The notes beneath the pieces are model-generated. The model saw only the letters and a list, made by a program, of their open reading frames with translations, searched no databases and was not told the origin of the DNA. This document shows, in pieces, positions 39,601 to 54,600 of a stretch of 64,000 bases of DNA (positions are counted from its first letter, which is position 1; every line of letters starts with the position of its first letter). Position numbers and translations under genes: made by a program. Source of the stretch: Stichopus chloronotus (lineage: Eukaryota; Echinodermata; Holothuroidea; Aspidochirotida; Stichopodidae). The DNA is taken from contig CM037837.1 of the NCBI GenBank assembly GCA_021234535.1, positions 6,980,218 to 7,044,217 of the forward strand, read 5' to 3'.

Positions 39601-42600
39601 ATCTTGGTGTGGCCTTTGCATGTGTCTGCCCGCCTGAGTTTACAGGACCTCGGTGCACAGTCCCAGGTTCGTTGCAGTTGTTTCTTTTTTTTCTTTTTTT
39701 TTTGCAATTAAGAGAATGACATCAGCTTACAGGAATTCTCCAGTGTCACTATCGTGTTCGTTAAAAAGTCGGAAAATGCATGTTTCATTACATGTTCGTG
39801 GCAACCCGAAGTGCAAGTTGTGGCACAAGAAATCAATCAGTTGCAGTATCAGCAAATTCTAGTTTGTTAATTGTTAATGATATGAAGCACAGTGTTGGAA
39901 ACAGTGTTGTTTCTGATCTAGTATTTGGTGATGAAACCAATACTTTCAGACGTTGATTTACTCATTGGAGATGCTCCTTAAAGAGGTCCTTCAAATTGAG
40001 ACATCGATATCAATGAATTATGAGATTTTCTGAGGGTTATTAGCATAATAAGTTTCACATCAAATAGTTACGACAACTGTCAGATCTATGTTTTGAAGGT
40101 TTTACCTTGTATTGGCTGTGTGCATATGAAAGTAGCACTAAGATGACAAAAATGTCTGGCCACAAATTATCAAAAACTAACTGAATTGGTAGTTTGCAAC
40201 ATCTGATCAGGAAGTCTTCCTCTTTGTGCATACAGTACCTTACACCTATGTCATGTGGCTGTTATTATGTGAGCTCCACTGCAGAAGTTTTGGGTGCTCG
40301 CTCATGTACAACATTATCATTGTGTGACCAAGTGAAAAAAGTTTCTCATCCCCACCTGCACTCTTTTTTCCCCACTACGTGGATTTTTTCACTTGCTGTC
40401 ATCAAAGTAGAATGTGTAACTGAAGATGTCTTGTGTGCAGAGGTTATCTTTCTAAGTCTTTAGCGATGTATTTGCAACATAGCACTCACTGATACAGGGA
40501 TGAGGCCCATACTGTAAAAATAAGTTTGCTGTGCTTCCAGTGGTCCTTAGGGTCCCTGACCAAAAAAGAAAATGGGCATGCTCATTCCAATTTTTGTTTA
40601 TCATCATGATACTAACATTTGACTCAGCTGATCATTAATGGCAGAAAGTGCTGTCCCATTGCTATAATGCTAAGTCTATTGTAATACTGAAGTTGAAAAT
40701 TTCATTGAATCCATGACAATTTATCACCAACCACAAGCAATTGTGACAAAGCACCGGTAACGTTTGGACTCCCCATCTGCAACAGTTGACTTGAACGCCT
40801 TCTCATATTGTCATCCAAAGTGCAATTTCTTCTGTGGATTTTTCTCTCTGATTAAGTGTTGCAAGAAATTTCTTTCATTTCTACAGAATGGTATATTTAC
40901 CCTTTTTAGCAAAACTCATCTTTGATATCATTAATAAACTTAGGAGAAAAGTCTTCTTAATTATTTGAGGACTTTCAATGTGACTCAAATTTTTGCCTGA
41001 TTTTTTTTTTTTCTGACAGTCTCATGTAGTTCTGGACCTTGTCTCAATGGAGCTACATGCATAGACCTTGCTGTTCAAGTCAACCCTCCATTTATTTGCA
41101 TATGCCCTGTTAGTCACACCGGGGAATTCTGTGAAATGGGTAAGTCTTGCATGTCACCTTGTTTGGGTCAATTACTGTGTTCACTGCTCATTCCCTAATT
41201 ACAGTATCACAGTACTCAACTGCAGAGATTCAACAGTCTGGATATTCATGGTTGACCTTAATGTATCAAATATCCCTATCTCTTTTTCACTGACCGTCGT
41301 GCAGTGCAAGAACGCACACCACCGTAGTATGCCATGTCCTTATTTGAGATGCATGTCTCGAGAGAAGCAGGATTTGTTGGCGAGAAGATGGAGACAACGT
41401 CAGGCCAACAAGGTCCTTCTGTTTCTCTAGAGAGAAATTAGGTTCCACTGACCTACCTATTGTAAATGAATTTTCTTGCAGAAAGTCTTTGATTACAGTA
41501 CCTTACTTCAGAATGCCTATACAAGATGGAAAATGTCTCATGGAAAAATATTGCAGATACATCAATTTTGCTTGCGTTGCTTTGAAATGTAATGGTGACT
41601 GGTGTCTACGATCATTGCTCATTTATACATATGTATATATGCTTTGCAGCCGCCTCTCCTTGTTTCTCAAATCCATGTGAAAATGGTGGGACCTGTCTGA
41701 CCAGCGCTGTGGGCAGTTCGTTCATATGCCAATGTAACTCCGGTTTCACGGGTCTGACCTGCGGTACAGGTACGGTCTACATGTGCATGTATGATTTTAT
41801 TTTAATGGTATCTCAGACCGGATTTGTTGAGTACTCCCATGTTTACAGTCGGGATGAGACTCAGGAGTGTTCCTGGGATTCGTAGCTCTCGTTGCCCTAG
41901 TTCTCTAGTCATCACTTTCTTCATGATGTTATTAATTGACAGTTTAACTACTACAACTGGAGAATAAGAAACTATCACCTTATGTTGTCTAAAATTTTTC
42001 TCATGATGAGAAGGAAAATTTTTGGTGTGCTTAGTAGAATTATGTATGCATTCCCCTGTTTTTGTTTATAATATATTTGCACATGAGTGGTCATGGAAAG
42101 TATTAGATAGACTAAGAGCGTTTCCTTATGATTTCTCCTTTTATTTCTTTGATGATTGTTGTTGTTGTTTTGTGTTGGGGGTTTGATTCTCTTGTACTTC
42201 ACTTTCATCAATCAAAGGTGACTTCTTTTTTTTATGCCTTTGGCTTTTGAAAATCCTTCGTAGCAAGAAAAAGTCTCTCTTCATTTTCACAAATCTCTGT
42301 ATCGGGTCTACACATTTGTTCATGACTGCAGTATGTGCTGCAAGTGTTGCAAATCAGGTGTAGCACATGTTCCAAGATTTTTATTCAAGTGAAGATACTT
42401 TTTGCCATGGCTGAGTGTCCTATCACTCTTTATCATGTGCCTACTGTACCATAGGCCTATTTCAGACAAATTTTTGCCTTACGTTGCATTGGCTGTGGCT
42501 GTGGATATAAACACAGAAGGCAAATTTTTTCATGGGTGAATTTCTTTCACACTGAATTTGTTTGTCTGAGAAGTCAGTTGTAGTTTAACAAAACAAACAT

Positions 42601-45600
42601 GTGCACAGCACCATTTCAAATTGAACTTTCTGCATTCTGCTACCAAGAATATTATCCCACTCATGCAGTACAAACAGGGTCTGGTCATGTGTGAAAGAGA
42701 AAAAATGCTGCTCGCTCTCACTTTGTGGACTTTCTGTAGCTGAGCTATAATATATGATGCCATGCCTTGGACATAGCATTAATAGTGCAACATGGGTGAT
42801 TGACCTGCATGTGTACAGTTTATCTTGTGTACGTACAGTAGCAAAGTTGTAAAGTCAACGGTATATTTTCATTTATAATCACATGTATACATGTACAATT
42901 GCTTTCAAAGTTAATTTATTATTTAGTCATTATTATGTATATATGGCTTCACAATTTATTCCTTTGAGCACTATGTATTCTTATATTTTGCTTGCATTAT
43001 TTCTTTCATTTTGCTCGTTTTGGTTTTTACAATCTTGCATACCGATGAAAGGCGCTTGACCTGTCCTTGTAATGATCATTTTGCACCTTTGTACCACTGC
43101 TTGATATCTGCAGCTCCCTCTCCGTGTGCGAGTGCCCCCTGCCAGAATGCAGGCACCTGCCTCCCCGCGGGCAGTGGCGTCCAGGCCTTCGCTTGTATAT
43201 GCTTAGGAGAATTTACTGGACCAACTTGTGAAGTGGGTAGGTCACCATAGAGTCACACAGAATTGCTGTTGATGGAGATGGATGGCTTTTGTGAAATAGC
43301 AAACCGCATCTGGTCCATGTTAAATGTCTCTTTTGTAGTATACTTGCTGGTACAATATGCTTCATACTTGAGATTACTGGTGTGTAGTGTTTGATCCAAC
43401 TTTGATCCAACTTTCTACAACCCAACTTTGTACAAAAATTGTTGAAACAAAAATGTTGATCACCGTCATTGTTGGACTGTCTATGATTAGAATTTCAGCC
43501 TCAGAACTCTAAAAATACAAAATGTGGTCAATTTAGAAAAGAAATTGCCAACTTTTTTGAGTGTATGGCTTCTGATAATGAGTGTCGTTAATGGTGGTGA
43601 CATTTACAACATTTTTAATTTAACATGACCTTGCTGGTGACTAGTTATTTCCTATTGTGCTGTAAACCTCCTTGTGATCTGCTAAAAGTCGAATGCTACA
43701 TTATAAACTACAGGCCTCTGCCACAATTTTCTGGACTCTTGATAGTGGTGTGAGAAACCTGTCCTTAAAGAAAAGAGAAGTAAAGAAACAGAGCAATCGA
43801 ATCTGAGAAAAAATTCCATTTTAATGTGTAAAGATGTTTGTCAGAAGCGTTACATAGACTTCCACGATAGAATGTTGTATTTGTAGTCTCCAAAAACATT
43901 CTTCAAAATGTTTTATACATACTTCATTGTTACTGTTGGGACATCGCAGTAATATTATTGTCCCAATATTCTTCAGTTTGCAAACCTTATCATTGTGTTT
44001 TTATAAACTCTTTTGTTTTTTTTTCATTTCAGCAGTCGCTAATGACCCTTGCGCACCACAACCATGTAGCAACGGAAATTGTCAAGTCAACGGAAATGGT
44101 TTCAATTGCGTTTGCCCTCCGGAATTCACAGGGACACTCTGTGAAACCCTGGTGACATGTAACTTTCTCTCAATATTTGTGCAATATTTCTTTGGAAGTA
44201 TTTGGTGGTATTTGTGTGATGTAGCTATGTGTGATCAGTCTCACACAGATGTCCAGTAATATTCAGCCCACGCATGAAATCAACTGGAGCAAATTCTGAT
44301 AATCGCTGTGATGATTGCAGTAAAAGTTCATGCATGCACTAAAAAACAGAAATATTAATACAAAAAATGCTGAAGGTAATTTGCTGAATTTTGGAAAAAA
44401 TTTTCCTCAGAAAGGGCAGAAAGGGTGTACGTCCATAGACAAAATAAACCAGTGTGGTGCTTTCAATTGTTTGGACCAAAAGATGTGTTACTTGAATTTC
44501 ACTGAACAGGCATGAGGTTCGAAGTGTAGGGCATGCTCGAAGCAAACTAAAAACTAACTGTGTAAAGTGTTTACACAACTTCTTTGAAAAATTTTGCATA
44601 GTGCTTTTGGTATGGTGTAGCTGTATATATGCCAAAATGGGCACAAAATTTTTAGAAAGGTACAATATTCAAAATGTTTCTTTTACATCAATGTCGTTTG
44701 CTCCAACTGTTACTGTTTGGGTGATTTAAGTAGTTGCTTAACTTGAAGTTTGCCTCACTTTTTTTATTTTTTCTCCTTATTAACCACTCTTAAAAGCCTT
44801 GATCCTGTATAATTTCTCAAAATTTCTGTATTTCACATGGATCCAAATTTCATGACTTTGCAGGCTTCTTAAGTGCCTATATAATGTCCTTTCCTTTTTT
44901 CTGTCAAGGCAAGTTTGCAGCTTGCCCTGTGTGATGTCTCTAATCTTGTTATGATTGTGTTTGCATATTTTGCATTTGTTATCCTTTGTTTTAGTAATAC
45001 AGTAGCTTCTGTAATGATTACTACTTATTGCCTGGTATTGCAAGTAATCCCCTTCTTTGCTAGCTGCCTGGTTGAGCCCTTTAGTAGTTGCCCTGTATGT
45101 TTTTAATGTTGAAAATAAAACAGTAGGAATTGCTTGAATCTTCTGTGCTTTGTACTTGACAGTCTTATTTTTTTCTCGATATCACAGGCCGCTGAGCTAT
45201 TCTTAATACATCTGGTACAAATCCTATTTTGCTGTGTGTGAACCTTGCCATCCAACAATCTATTACTTGTCAGAGAAATCAACACATAGGATAAGCAAAT
45301 GCAATAATTTTCCTTTTATTGAACGATGCGTGCCATGATTCAACGTAACGTTTTTTATTTTTGGTTTTTGCAGTCTATAAAAAATTCTATCAATATATAA
45401 ATACCCCGCATGGACAATTCATCAACAGCTGCTTATTTCTGGATGTAGCCTACCATTTCATGCAGTCTTCTGTATATATGAAGCCTGCAGTCAATAGGAT
45501 ATCCTCAAAACAAAAGAATTGAAAGATACTGTAGTGGTGTTCATGGCTTTGAGGCATTTTTTTTTTATTTTAATCACTTTTTGTGATGAGGTTATTCTGT

Positions 45601-48600
45601 TGTCGCTATGTTATTAAGCAAGGACCAAGATACCATTGGCGATGATGTGTTGTTAATGTATTCAGTTGTGTTTCTTTCAGCTTGTTCCTCTGCCCCTTGT
45701 CTCAATGGTGGGTTCTGCTTCGATGCCATTGCCACTGACAGTTTTGTTTGTGTCTGTGTCGCGGGGTTCACTGGTACTCTGTGTGAGGGAATCGGTGAGC
45801 CTTTATATTGAATACCGTACAAGCCAAAGCCGTTGCATTGTTAAAACGAAAAGGTCGACTGTTCACAGTTCTTTGATTTAAAAAAGCATCTAAGAAGTAG
45901 AGCGCTGGCTTCATTCAGGAGTTGCAGAGTGAAACCCAGATGAAAAATCCATTGGAATTGTATTTATACCTATTTCTGTTTTTGAGATATGACTTCAAAT
46001 TTGATGAAAATGCAAAGCAGATGACATGGAGTGTCAGTATTTCTTTCGTTAGTTCTATAAAGATTGCCTGTTACTGACTTAATTACTGGGTTTCACGTTG
46101 GTAAGTCAGATCAATAGTTTTGAAGAAGAATCATATGCTTCTAAAATAAAACTCTCTAGGCATATTAAATTATCAATTTGTCCTTGAAGTAAAGGTTTAG
46201 TAAACAAAGGATATCGTAAGATATATTAATAGGAGTCCATTTCTTGATGTCCCAAGTATGCATACTTAGCCAATGTTTATGCATGATGCAGCCGTGAAAC
46301 AGGAATTTGCCTGTAAAAGTTTCAAATTTGGTGAATTTTGATAGAATTTTCTGGCTTCTTTCAACGTTTTCAGTGATTAATATACACCATACCCCAAAAT
46401 ATCATTTTCACGTCCCACGACCTTTAAGGGATGATGTGTAAGAGAGAAGGTAGAAGTTTGTTCAAAATTACTGGAACCTGAAATTTGTGTGAACAGAAGG
46501 TTAGGAGTTTTGAGAAGACATGTATTTTATGGTCTATGAAAGTTAGATGGCTTGCATAGATGGTTGAAACATTTGTCTTTTGTGCAGTATTTTGTCATGA
46601 TCACTAGCTGTGACACATTACGAGTTAGTTATTCAATTATCTTTGTTCACTGAAAAAACTTGCACATAACTTTTCTGGTGTCCATGTTGATATATATATA
46701 TCTATAATTCTGGAAACTTGCACGGAATGAATGAACTTGAACTGTGGATTAACATGTAGGAAAGTTTGGTAAAAAAACTTGACTATGAAAAGACCACTGT
46801 TATTTATTAAAGCAACCTAGCCCACTTACAATTACCTAGTTTCATAGGTGTCGTGGATTTCTGTTTTTTGGGGTTTATTTTTTTTCTCCACTTTATTGAA
46901 AAGTTGCTTGGAAGGGGCAAGAAACTGTGGGTGCAATGATTTAATTGTGGCACTGAAATATATTTAGAAGAGAATTCAAGGAAACCACCAGAGGATGCAA
47001 TCCTAAAACATGAAAGGATCGTTATTTCTGGATCACATTGGCTTGAACGGTATCAGCGTATGATATGTATGTGTAGCGTTAACCGTGCCAAATTCTGGAC
47101 ACCTGTACGCGATGAAACCGCAAAATCTCTATGGAGAAAACCTTTTCGAAGTAAGTTTCTTTTTTCTCTCTGAACTCAGCGGATCCTTGCAGGAGCGACA
47201 GTTGCCAAAATGGGGGTACATGCGTACCGGATGGTTCGGTACCTTTCGTGTACACTTGCAACTGTCCAGATGGATTTGAAGGTGTGGAATGTGAACTAGG
47301 TGAGTCCAGTCTCTGTTGTTGTGGTCCACGGGCTTAGCTTCTGGGAGTGACGGTCTGTTTTCACCCACATACTCTGTACATTGTAATCTCATTGCACTCA
47401 CAAGCTACATTACTTCACTCATAATCCATATCTGAACAGTGATCATGCTTGCATGGTGGCAAATTTGGACACTCGGTAAAGTTCCGTTGACTCTGCTAGT
47501 CTTTTGGTTGGTTCGCCATTGTTTGACAAGTTTTTGACTACATTTTGAGTACTGTCTCCTGCATGTTTCATAGGTCCTTGACTTACAAGTATCACTGATG
47601 GTGCCAGAGATTGCAGGGGATCATGTTGCGGAGAATTCTGTCGTACCACGTTTTCCCTTCAGATGATTTTCTAGACCGGTTGTCAATGATTCTGTTCACT
47701 TCATGGACCAATTTGCCAGATGAAACAACTATTATTTGGGAACATTAAGTAGACTGACACAAAGTAAAGATTCATTTTTGGTGGACTAAATTTGCTCTCT
47801 ATTCCTTTTTTCTCATTGGGTGACGCATGTTTCTCTGTTTGTACGATTTTGTTACTCTTTCACAATGCACTTTTGGTCACATCTTAGGAGAAAGTGTACT
47901 TAAGTGTCACTTGCATATTCACTTTTGTTTTTCACGTGAGGTCTCTCTACTTTGTTGGGAGACGTTTTGTGATATCACTGCAGATACAGTCAAAGCAGAG
48001 AAATTCTGCAAAAATATGGAAGCTGTTACATGCGTCAGCTGATCCATTCCACCTGTTCCATACCACAGTATGTGCTGCATTCTGCTGTGGAGACGAGCAG
48101 ACTCAGGCAGTTTTGTAATATTGTCAATTAGTTCATGGGAATCATTGAATGTTGCCTTCCATTGTGTTCTTTGTTTACAGATGTGGAGGCAAACAGATTC
48201 ACTTGAACTTCTCTGCATCATGAGGTCCCAATCTTTGTCTTGGCTACTAAAAGGGAAGATGCAGTTGCCCCTACTTTGCTTTCAAAAAAACATTCAAAAT
48301 CTTTCATCTGAAATATTCTTCTTGATTTTCCTGAATATCAGTGCTGCGTAAGCATGGTTCGTATGCTGCAGAATTGCCGCAATTCAACAACAAAATGATG
48401 TCACATGATTGAAAAGAGCCATTCATGGATTAGCATAGAGTTGCATACTAAATCAGTATGGGATGACTCTATTTTTTCTTTAAATCTCTGTACCAATGAA
48501 ATAGTTCTGTTTTTGTTTGATCATCACATCACAGACTGCAGTAAAACCCTTTCTCTCATGTAATCCTGTCGCCGCAGACTTTCCTTTGGTAATTCTGACC

Positions 48601-51600
48601 TCATTCTGGATTGGTTGTTGCGTTATGACCGAGGCATTTTGTTTTTTTCTTATTCACTTAACGCAAAATGTACAGTTCCACCAATGATCATGTTCTTTAC
48701 CATTGACTTCCTTAAAATAAAAAAAAAAAAACAACACCAATCTGCATATTTAATTCCCATAATATCTGTTCAAGTACAATGCATGCTGCATGAATGTTCA
48801 TGTTTCTGTTACTGCCTGCTGAATCCTAGATGCTTGGAGAGTATAACTCAATGCTTTGTTTATGATGCATTGTAGGAATTTAACCAGTTTTTATTGTTCA
48901 GTGGTCACTATCATAATATTCTATCTACCGTTCAGCCTCTCTCTCTTTTCTCATTCTCCACTGTGCCTGAGGGCCATATACATTAATCTTTCTCTCATTA
49001 TTAACAGTCTTGAATGTTCCTTAATCTTCAGTAAGAAGTCTGCAAAGAGGGAAGTTATGAAACAGCCTTACTCAAAGATATGCCTTTGATATCTGGACTG
49101 AAAATCCACCTTTTACCTTTCCTTCTCTCTCTTGTTTCACCTGATGCTAAATGTCTTACTTTCTCCTCTTAATACTATGACACTTCACCTCTCTTTAGCT
49201 TTCTTCTCTTGTTTCCATTCATTCAGTGTCACCTCATCTCAGTATTAAACCATAAATTCATTCTTTCTCCACTATGCTAACCCTAACATTTTTCACACAT
49301 TTTCTTTCCACAAATGGTGCCATAACTGTTAAAATAATGTCCCTCTGCTTTCAACCTTTGACCTTTAGCCATCGCAGACCCTTGCAACCCTTCTCCCTGC
49401 CTCAACGGTGGTGTTTGCTTTCGCTATGTCGACCGTTCCTCCAGTGAATTCTTTTGCCAGTGTCCCCCTGGTTTGACCGGCCCTCTCTGCACTGGTGAGC
49501 AGCTCTGTTTAAGGATCATTGCCGCGTATTGAATGATCCTACCTTTTCCACTCAATTCTGCTCTGTAGCAATGCTTGAAGGTGATCGGTCATCTTATTGA
49601 TATTTCATGTGATGTCAGTCAGTTCTCGATTACTCCCTGTGAACGTCATGATAGTTTACAGTCACCGTTTGCTCGTAGAGCTTGAAACGTCATGAGCGTG
49701 TTTGTGTTTGTTTTGTACCACTTTGGTATCGTAATGATAGAATTATCCGCCGTGCATGAGTACGCGCAAAGTGTGTACTGTAAACTGGTGACATTGCAGA
49801 AGATTATCAAGAAGAGAATGACCTCACGCGAGATTTTACGATGCGATCGCTCACCTTAAATGTTCCATATCTAGTGGCTGATCTAGAACCTTCTAGTGTT
49901 TTAGTTTGAAATGCTTGTAAAAAGCTCTGTGTACAAAATTGATCGCATTTGTGTTAATTCTTTCTTCCTCTTGTACTGTTGCCAGAAGGTATCAGCAAGT
50001 TTGCAAATTATTAGGGAATGCTTTTTGCTTTCTTTCAGTTGGAAAGTTTCTCTAACACTTGATTTAATCGATAGTTGAATCACAAAGCTTCGAGTGCATT
50101 TTCTGGTGTTAAAGAAAAATTTGAAAGCAATCGCTCACTCTCGTTAGACTCACAGGATTTAATGTACCTTAAATGTCTCCATCATGTAACCTTAATGTCT
50201 CCATCATAATCAACGGGATTAATATAAGCGTCATTTTCGTTAAATGTCTATTAATGTGCAACGTGTTATTATTGTCTTTTATTCATGAATTACCATACGT
50301 TAACAAAAGAAAAAAATAGAAAAGAAAACCATATAACACCATCCCACATCAGTATAAACTTCCGAATTGCTGCAATGGTTCGAGGAAGATTTCATGTATC
50401 AATAGACATCAAAGCCTGATTCACATCCTCCATGTCCATGTAGAAACAAAAGTGTACTTCATGAATGTGGAAGTGCCACAGAGAAAATGTGTATTTTTCG
50501 TTGGTGAAAGAAATATCGTAGTCACCTGGTACTGCGTGAATATTAGCAGCAGTGCAGGCATTAAAGCTTGTCTTTTCACAGATTGTGTTAGGAAAGACAT
50601 CTAAAATAGATAAAAATAAAAAAGAAATTAATCCCTGCCTCTATTTTGCAAGGGTCAATGTTTTGGGAGACTGTGTCTATAAAATTTTCATCTAGTTTTC
50701 TCCATCAAGTGAAAGTTCATTTCCAAAATTGCAAGAAAGGAATAAAAGTACCTGCTTTGGTGTCTTCATAATGGAACTGCAGCGATTTGCATAATGTTTA
50801 TTCATGCATAGCCACTGTCCAGGTTCACTTCTCACATTCAGGTATCAATTGTCATTTAACTATCAATGTAAACCTTGGGAGTATACATGTGTCAGTCAGA
50901 ATGGGACAGTTAATGTTTGCATTATATAACATATGTAAAGTGCTACTGTACTTGCAATGTTTCTATTTCATGCATCCTGCTTTATATCCAGCAGCTTACT
51001 GAATCAATCAATGTTCTCTTTTTGCTTCTCTCATTTTGCATGCCATATTGTAATTGCATGAAAACGTTTGCTACTTTGTACTACCCTCTATCCAGCCCAG
51101 TCTTCGTGCTCTCCCAACCCTTGTTTTAATGGCGGTACATGTTTTGTGAATGGAAATCCAGAGGGCAGCATACCATTCACATGTCTCTGTCCTGAAGGTT
51201 TTACTGGTTTTGTTTGTGAATCCTTGGAAGGTGAGCCGATTGATTTAGCTAGTGTACATACATGCCGAATGATTGATCTTGGTACTTGTGGCTGTGCGAA
51301 AGCAGAAGCTGTGTTTTTAACATCATCAGCTAGATCTACTCCACAGTGATTGTCCCTGTGGTGTTCACACTTTTGTGAGGGTGTTTGTTGTTATCCCATA
51401 ATTGTTGTTGTCTCACATGTCACTCTCCAATCAAAGAGAAATACCGCATCAGCTCTGAATCATCGTTAAAATCACACCATTTGCCATCACGTAACAAGCT
51501 TTCAAATCTCTTAAAAAAATTGTACGTAAGATGATTCGCACAAGGAGCATCGTATGAATTTTTGAAAGTTTAGGTGAAGAAATTCATTTTTAGCCACAAA

Positions 51601-54600
51601 TAAACTGAATTTCCATCTGTGAGAAACTTATCCCTTGAAAAGAAGACTGCCACCTTGACTCGTTTTTAACAATATATCATTGTGTTTTCATTAGAATTGA
51701 TATGATAAACATGATGATTTTATGATTTTTTTTCTGTGAAAGAAACACAATATTTCCCTTTAAAGTTGTATTTACACCTGCATGTGAAAGGTAAGGAACT
51801 GATTTATTCCCATTGAGTCATTCAGTGTATGTCGTGCTGTCAAGGGCGTTCTTGGGGAATTGTAAATATGGATTAAATTTGTGACTGGATTTGAAGTCTC
51901 CGGTTTTGATTAAATCAAAATGTTCTCTCCCTGCCCTTTCCAGTGGATCCATGTGCTTCAGAGCCTTGCATGAATTCAGGAACTTGCATCAATAACAACG
52001 GAGCCTACCTCTGCCAGTGTCTGACGTTCTTCATTGGCCTTCAGTGTGAAATGTTCTTTGGTAAGTTTCAAGTACGATTGACCGAACAAGTATTTTTCCC
52101 CCTTCCCCCCGCCCTTCCAACCCAAAAGACACTGGGACTCACATCATGCTAATTTTGAAGTGGCCCATCCGTTTCCGTAACCATCGTGGAGAACAAACCT
52201 TTGCAGAAATCAAGGACAATTTCATCAGATTTAGCGCATGCAATCATCGAAAAGACAAGCAACTTGGAGTGTTAGATGGCTGTTTTTAAGGGTGGTTTTG
52301 AAAAGCCAGATGACTTTTGGTATCAGTTAAGTAATTTATTTGGGTTTGACAGCTGGAAGATGCATGAAAAGTAGCTGAAAAGAGATTCTGTATTGATACC
52401 AAAAGCTTCTTTATTTGCATGGTGTTGATTTTAGGCGCGGTTATATCATGTTTCCTTTCAGTAATGCACTTAATTGGAGAATAGATGAAACCTGAAATTC
52501 AACAAAGAGAAGACTGGTGGGATGTGCTTAAAGGGGCTCATTGAGTTGATGTAGTTTGTTCTGTAGCAAGTTTGAAAGAAATCACTGCTTGCCAATACTT
52601 TCCAATTGGCCTCGTTATTCACGTATCTATTTCTATACAGCTAGTGAAAGTGTGAGAAATTGTAACATTTCTTATGAACAGGAATTGCCTATGGTTGATA
52701 CATTACAGTAAAAACTGTGCGGTCGCCGATTGCCATAAGTACGTATGATTGTTAATGATCCTATCAACATTGCTTCAGTTGTGTGTCAGATCTTCAGAAT
52801 GTCTTAGTTTAGCCATTTACCATCAACATATGAGTGATAATCAACAGGTGTAACAAAATATCATAAAATTTGAGAACCAACTCAATGAGCCTCTTTGACA
52901 AGTCTTTTTTTTTTAAGTAACTGATGGAGTTAAAACAATGGTCCTACCACAACTGTAGCTTTGATATGTTAAAGAGTAAGTAAATCTGACCATTATATTG
53001 AAACTTCCATTTAATTTTCGTGGGTTGTTCTCGAGGTATTAGCGGTCACGGTTGAAGTTGCCTCATTTGCTATCAAAAGTGAACTTGAAGCAAGCTTAAG
53101 TGATGTCATCTCCTCACATTAATAAACATTTCATGTTTTTCTTTAAACTCTACCAAATACTTCAATATCTAGTGCTGGTGTAATGTGAATGTCTGAGGGG
53201 TATGAGAGTTTTGTGACCTTCACGTGACCTTCACATGGCCGCCTATTGATTTCAGGGTCAAAACAACAAATTCAGTAAAGAAGAAAACAAAAGAATGTTT
53301 ATCAGTGTGAGGAGATGATGTCACTCCTGCATGCTTCAAGTTTACACTTTGTAACAAAGGGGGTAACTTAAACTGATAATATCTCAAGAACCACACACAT
53401 GGGAACTGGATGGAGATAAAGAACTTTGGTCATCCTCAGTGGATGCAGTGCATGTCAATATACAGTTAACCCTTATCCAAGCTGGCATTTTGAACAAGTC
53501 TATCCATGGACCTGTGCACGTGTCGTATTTGCTGGCGTCTCTCTTGTAGTGTTGTCGAATGAGGTGTCAATTAAAGCTCTTGTTCATTACTTGTAAGTAA
53601 CATATCCATCCAGCATCATCATTATGATGCAATGTACAATGTAACGATGCGTGACAGATTCAGAACTTGCGACGACGAAGATGAATAAATGACGGAGCGG
53701 TGAACACTTCCTGCTGCGTCGCGTACGATTTGCTGACGACAGACAACTCCTGGGAAGCTGTTTGGCACCCCTGTTCAGTCATACCAGAATTATAGTCAAA
53801 GAATACAACTTAAGGCATGAACGATTTATCGATACATTTAACGATGTCACGATGTCTAAGAAGACAGTCAAATGGCAAAATGATCATTTTGTTTGAACTT
53901 AAGAAAAGTTAATTATGATCTTTCACACCCTGCATGATTAGCGCTTTAAGATGACTGTCAATCCGTTCTATACCCTGTTGTGTTGTTGATGTTTTCTCCC
54001 ATCATCACTTTCCCACTCTGTCATATTTGTCCGGTGCATGCTCTCGTAGATCCTTGTGATGATAACAATTGTCAGAATGGGGGAACTTGTCAGAATACCG
54101 ATGACACATTCTTCTTCACCTGTGATTGCCCCCCTTCGTATTCGGGACCATTATGTGAGAACGAAATCGGTGAGTGGGTGGAGGTGTGTTTATCTCTCCC
54201 AAACGCTATACATCCACCATCACCCAAATGCTGTTATCAAAACACGTTCATCACTCAGAGTAACCTACACATTTCACTCATTTTCATGATGTATCTATAC
54301 CTATGTACATATATTGTTCATGTTCAAATGTCTATTTTAAACCATGCAACCGATTGCACCAGATACGAAGTACAGTATATACATGTGGTATCGAGTACCT
54401 GAACTTTTCATATTCATACCATCGGTCCTTGCATCGGCAAATACTAACCGTCATTAATAGATTGATCACAGCTAAGAATCTGGATACATCACTCGTTGCT
54501 CAACCTCCCACTAAATTTGCACGAATTCAAGCTATGTTCTTGATGTCTGTGCAGTGTTTGTGCTAAGGAATTGAACCTGGGAGCGGAATTCCTTTCTGAA

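Larger units (their letters stand above)
52061..54049 (+). other. Intron between EGF exons 12 and 13
   Basis: The intron is 2.0 kb, largely made of two inverted-repeat elements (52529-52896 and 52985-53431). No coding sequence. Confidence 0.75.

Noticed and set aside
41068..41430. 120-codon open frame overlapping EGF exon 4
   Set aside because: It is a different reading frame of that exon running into the intron. The cysteine pattern is in the frame used for EGF 4.
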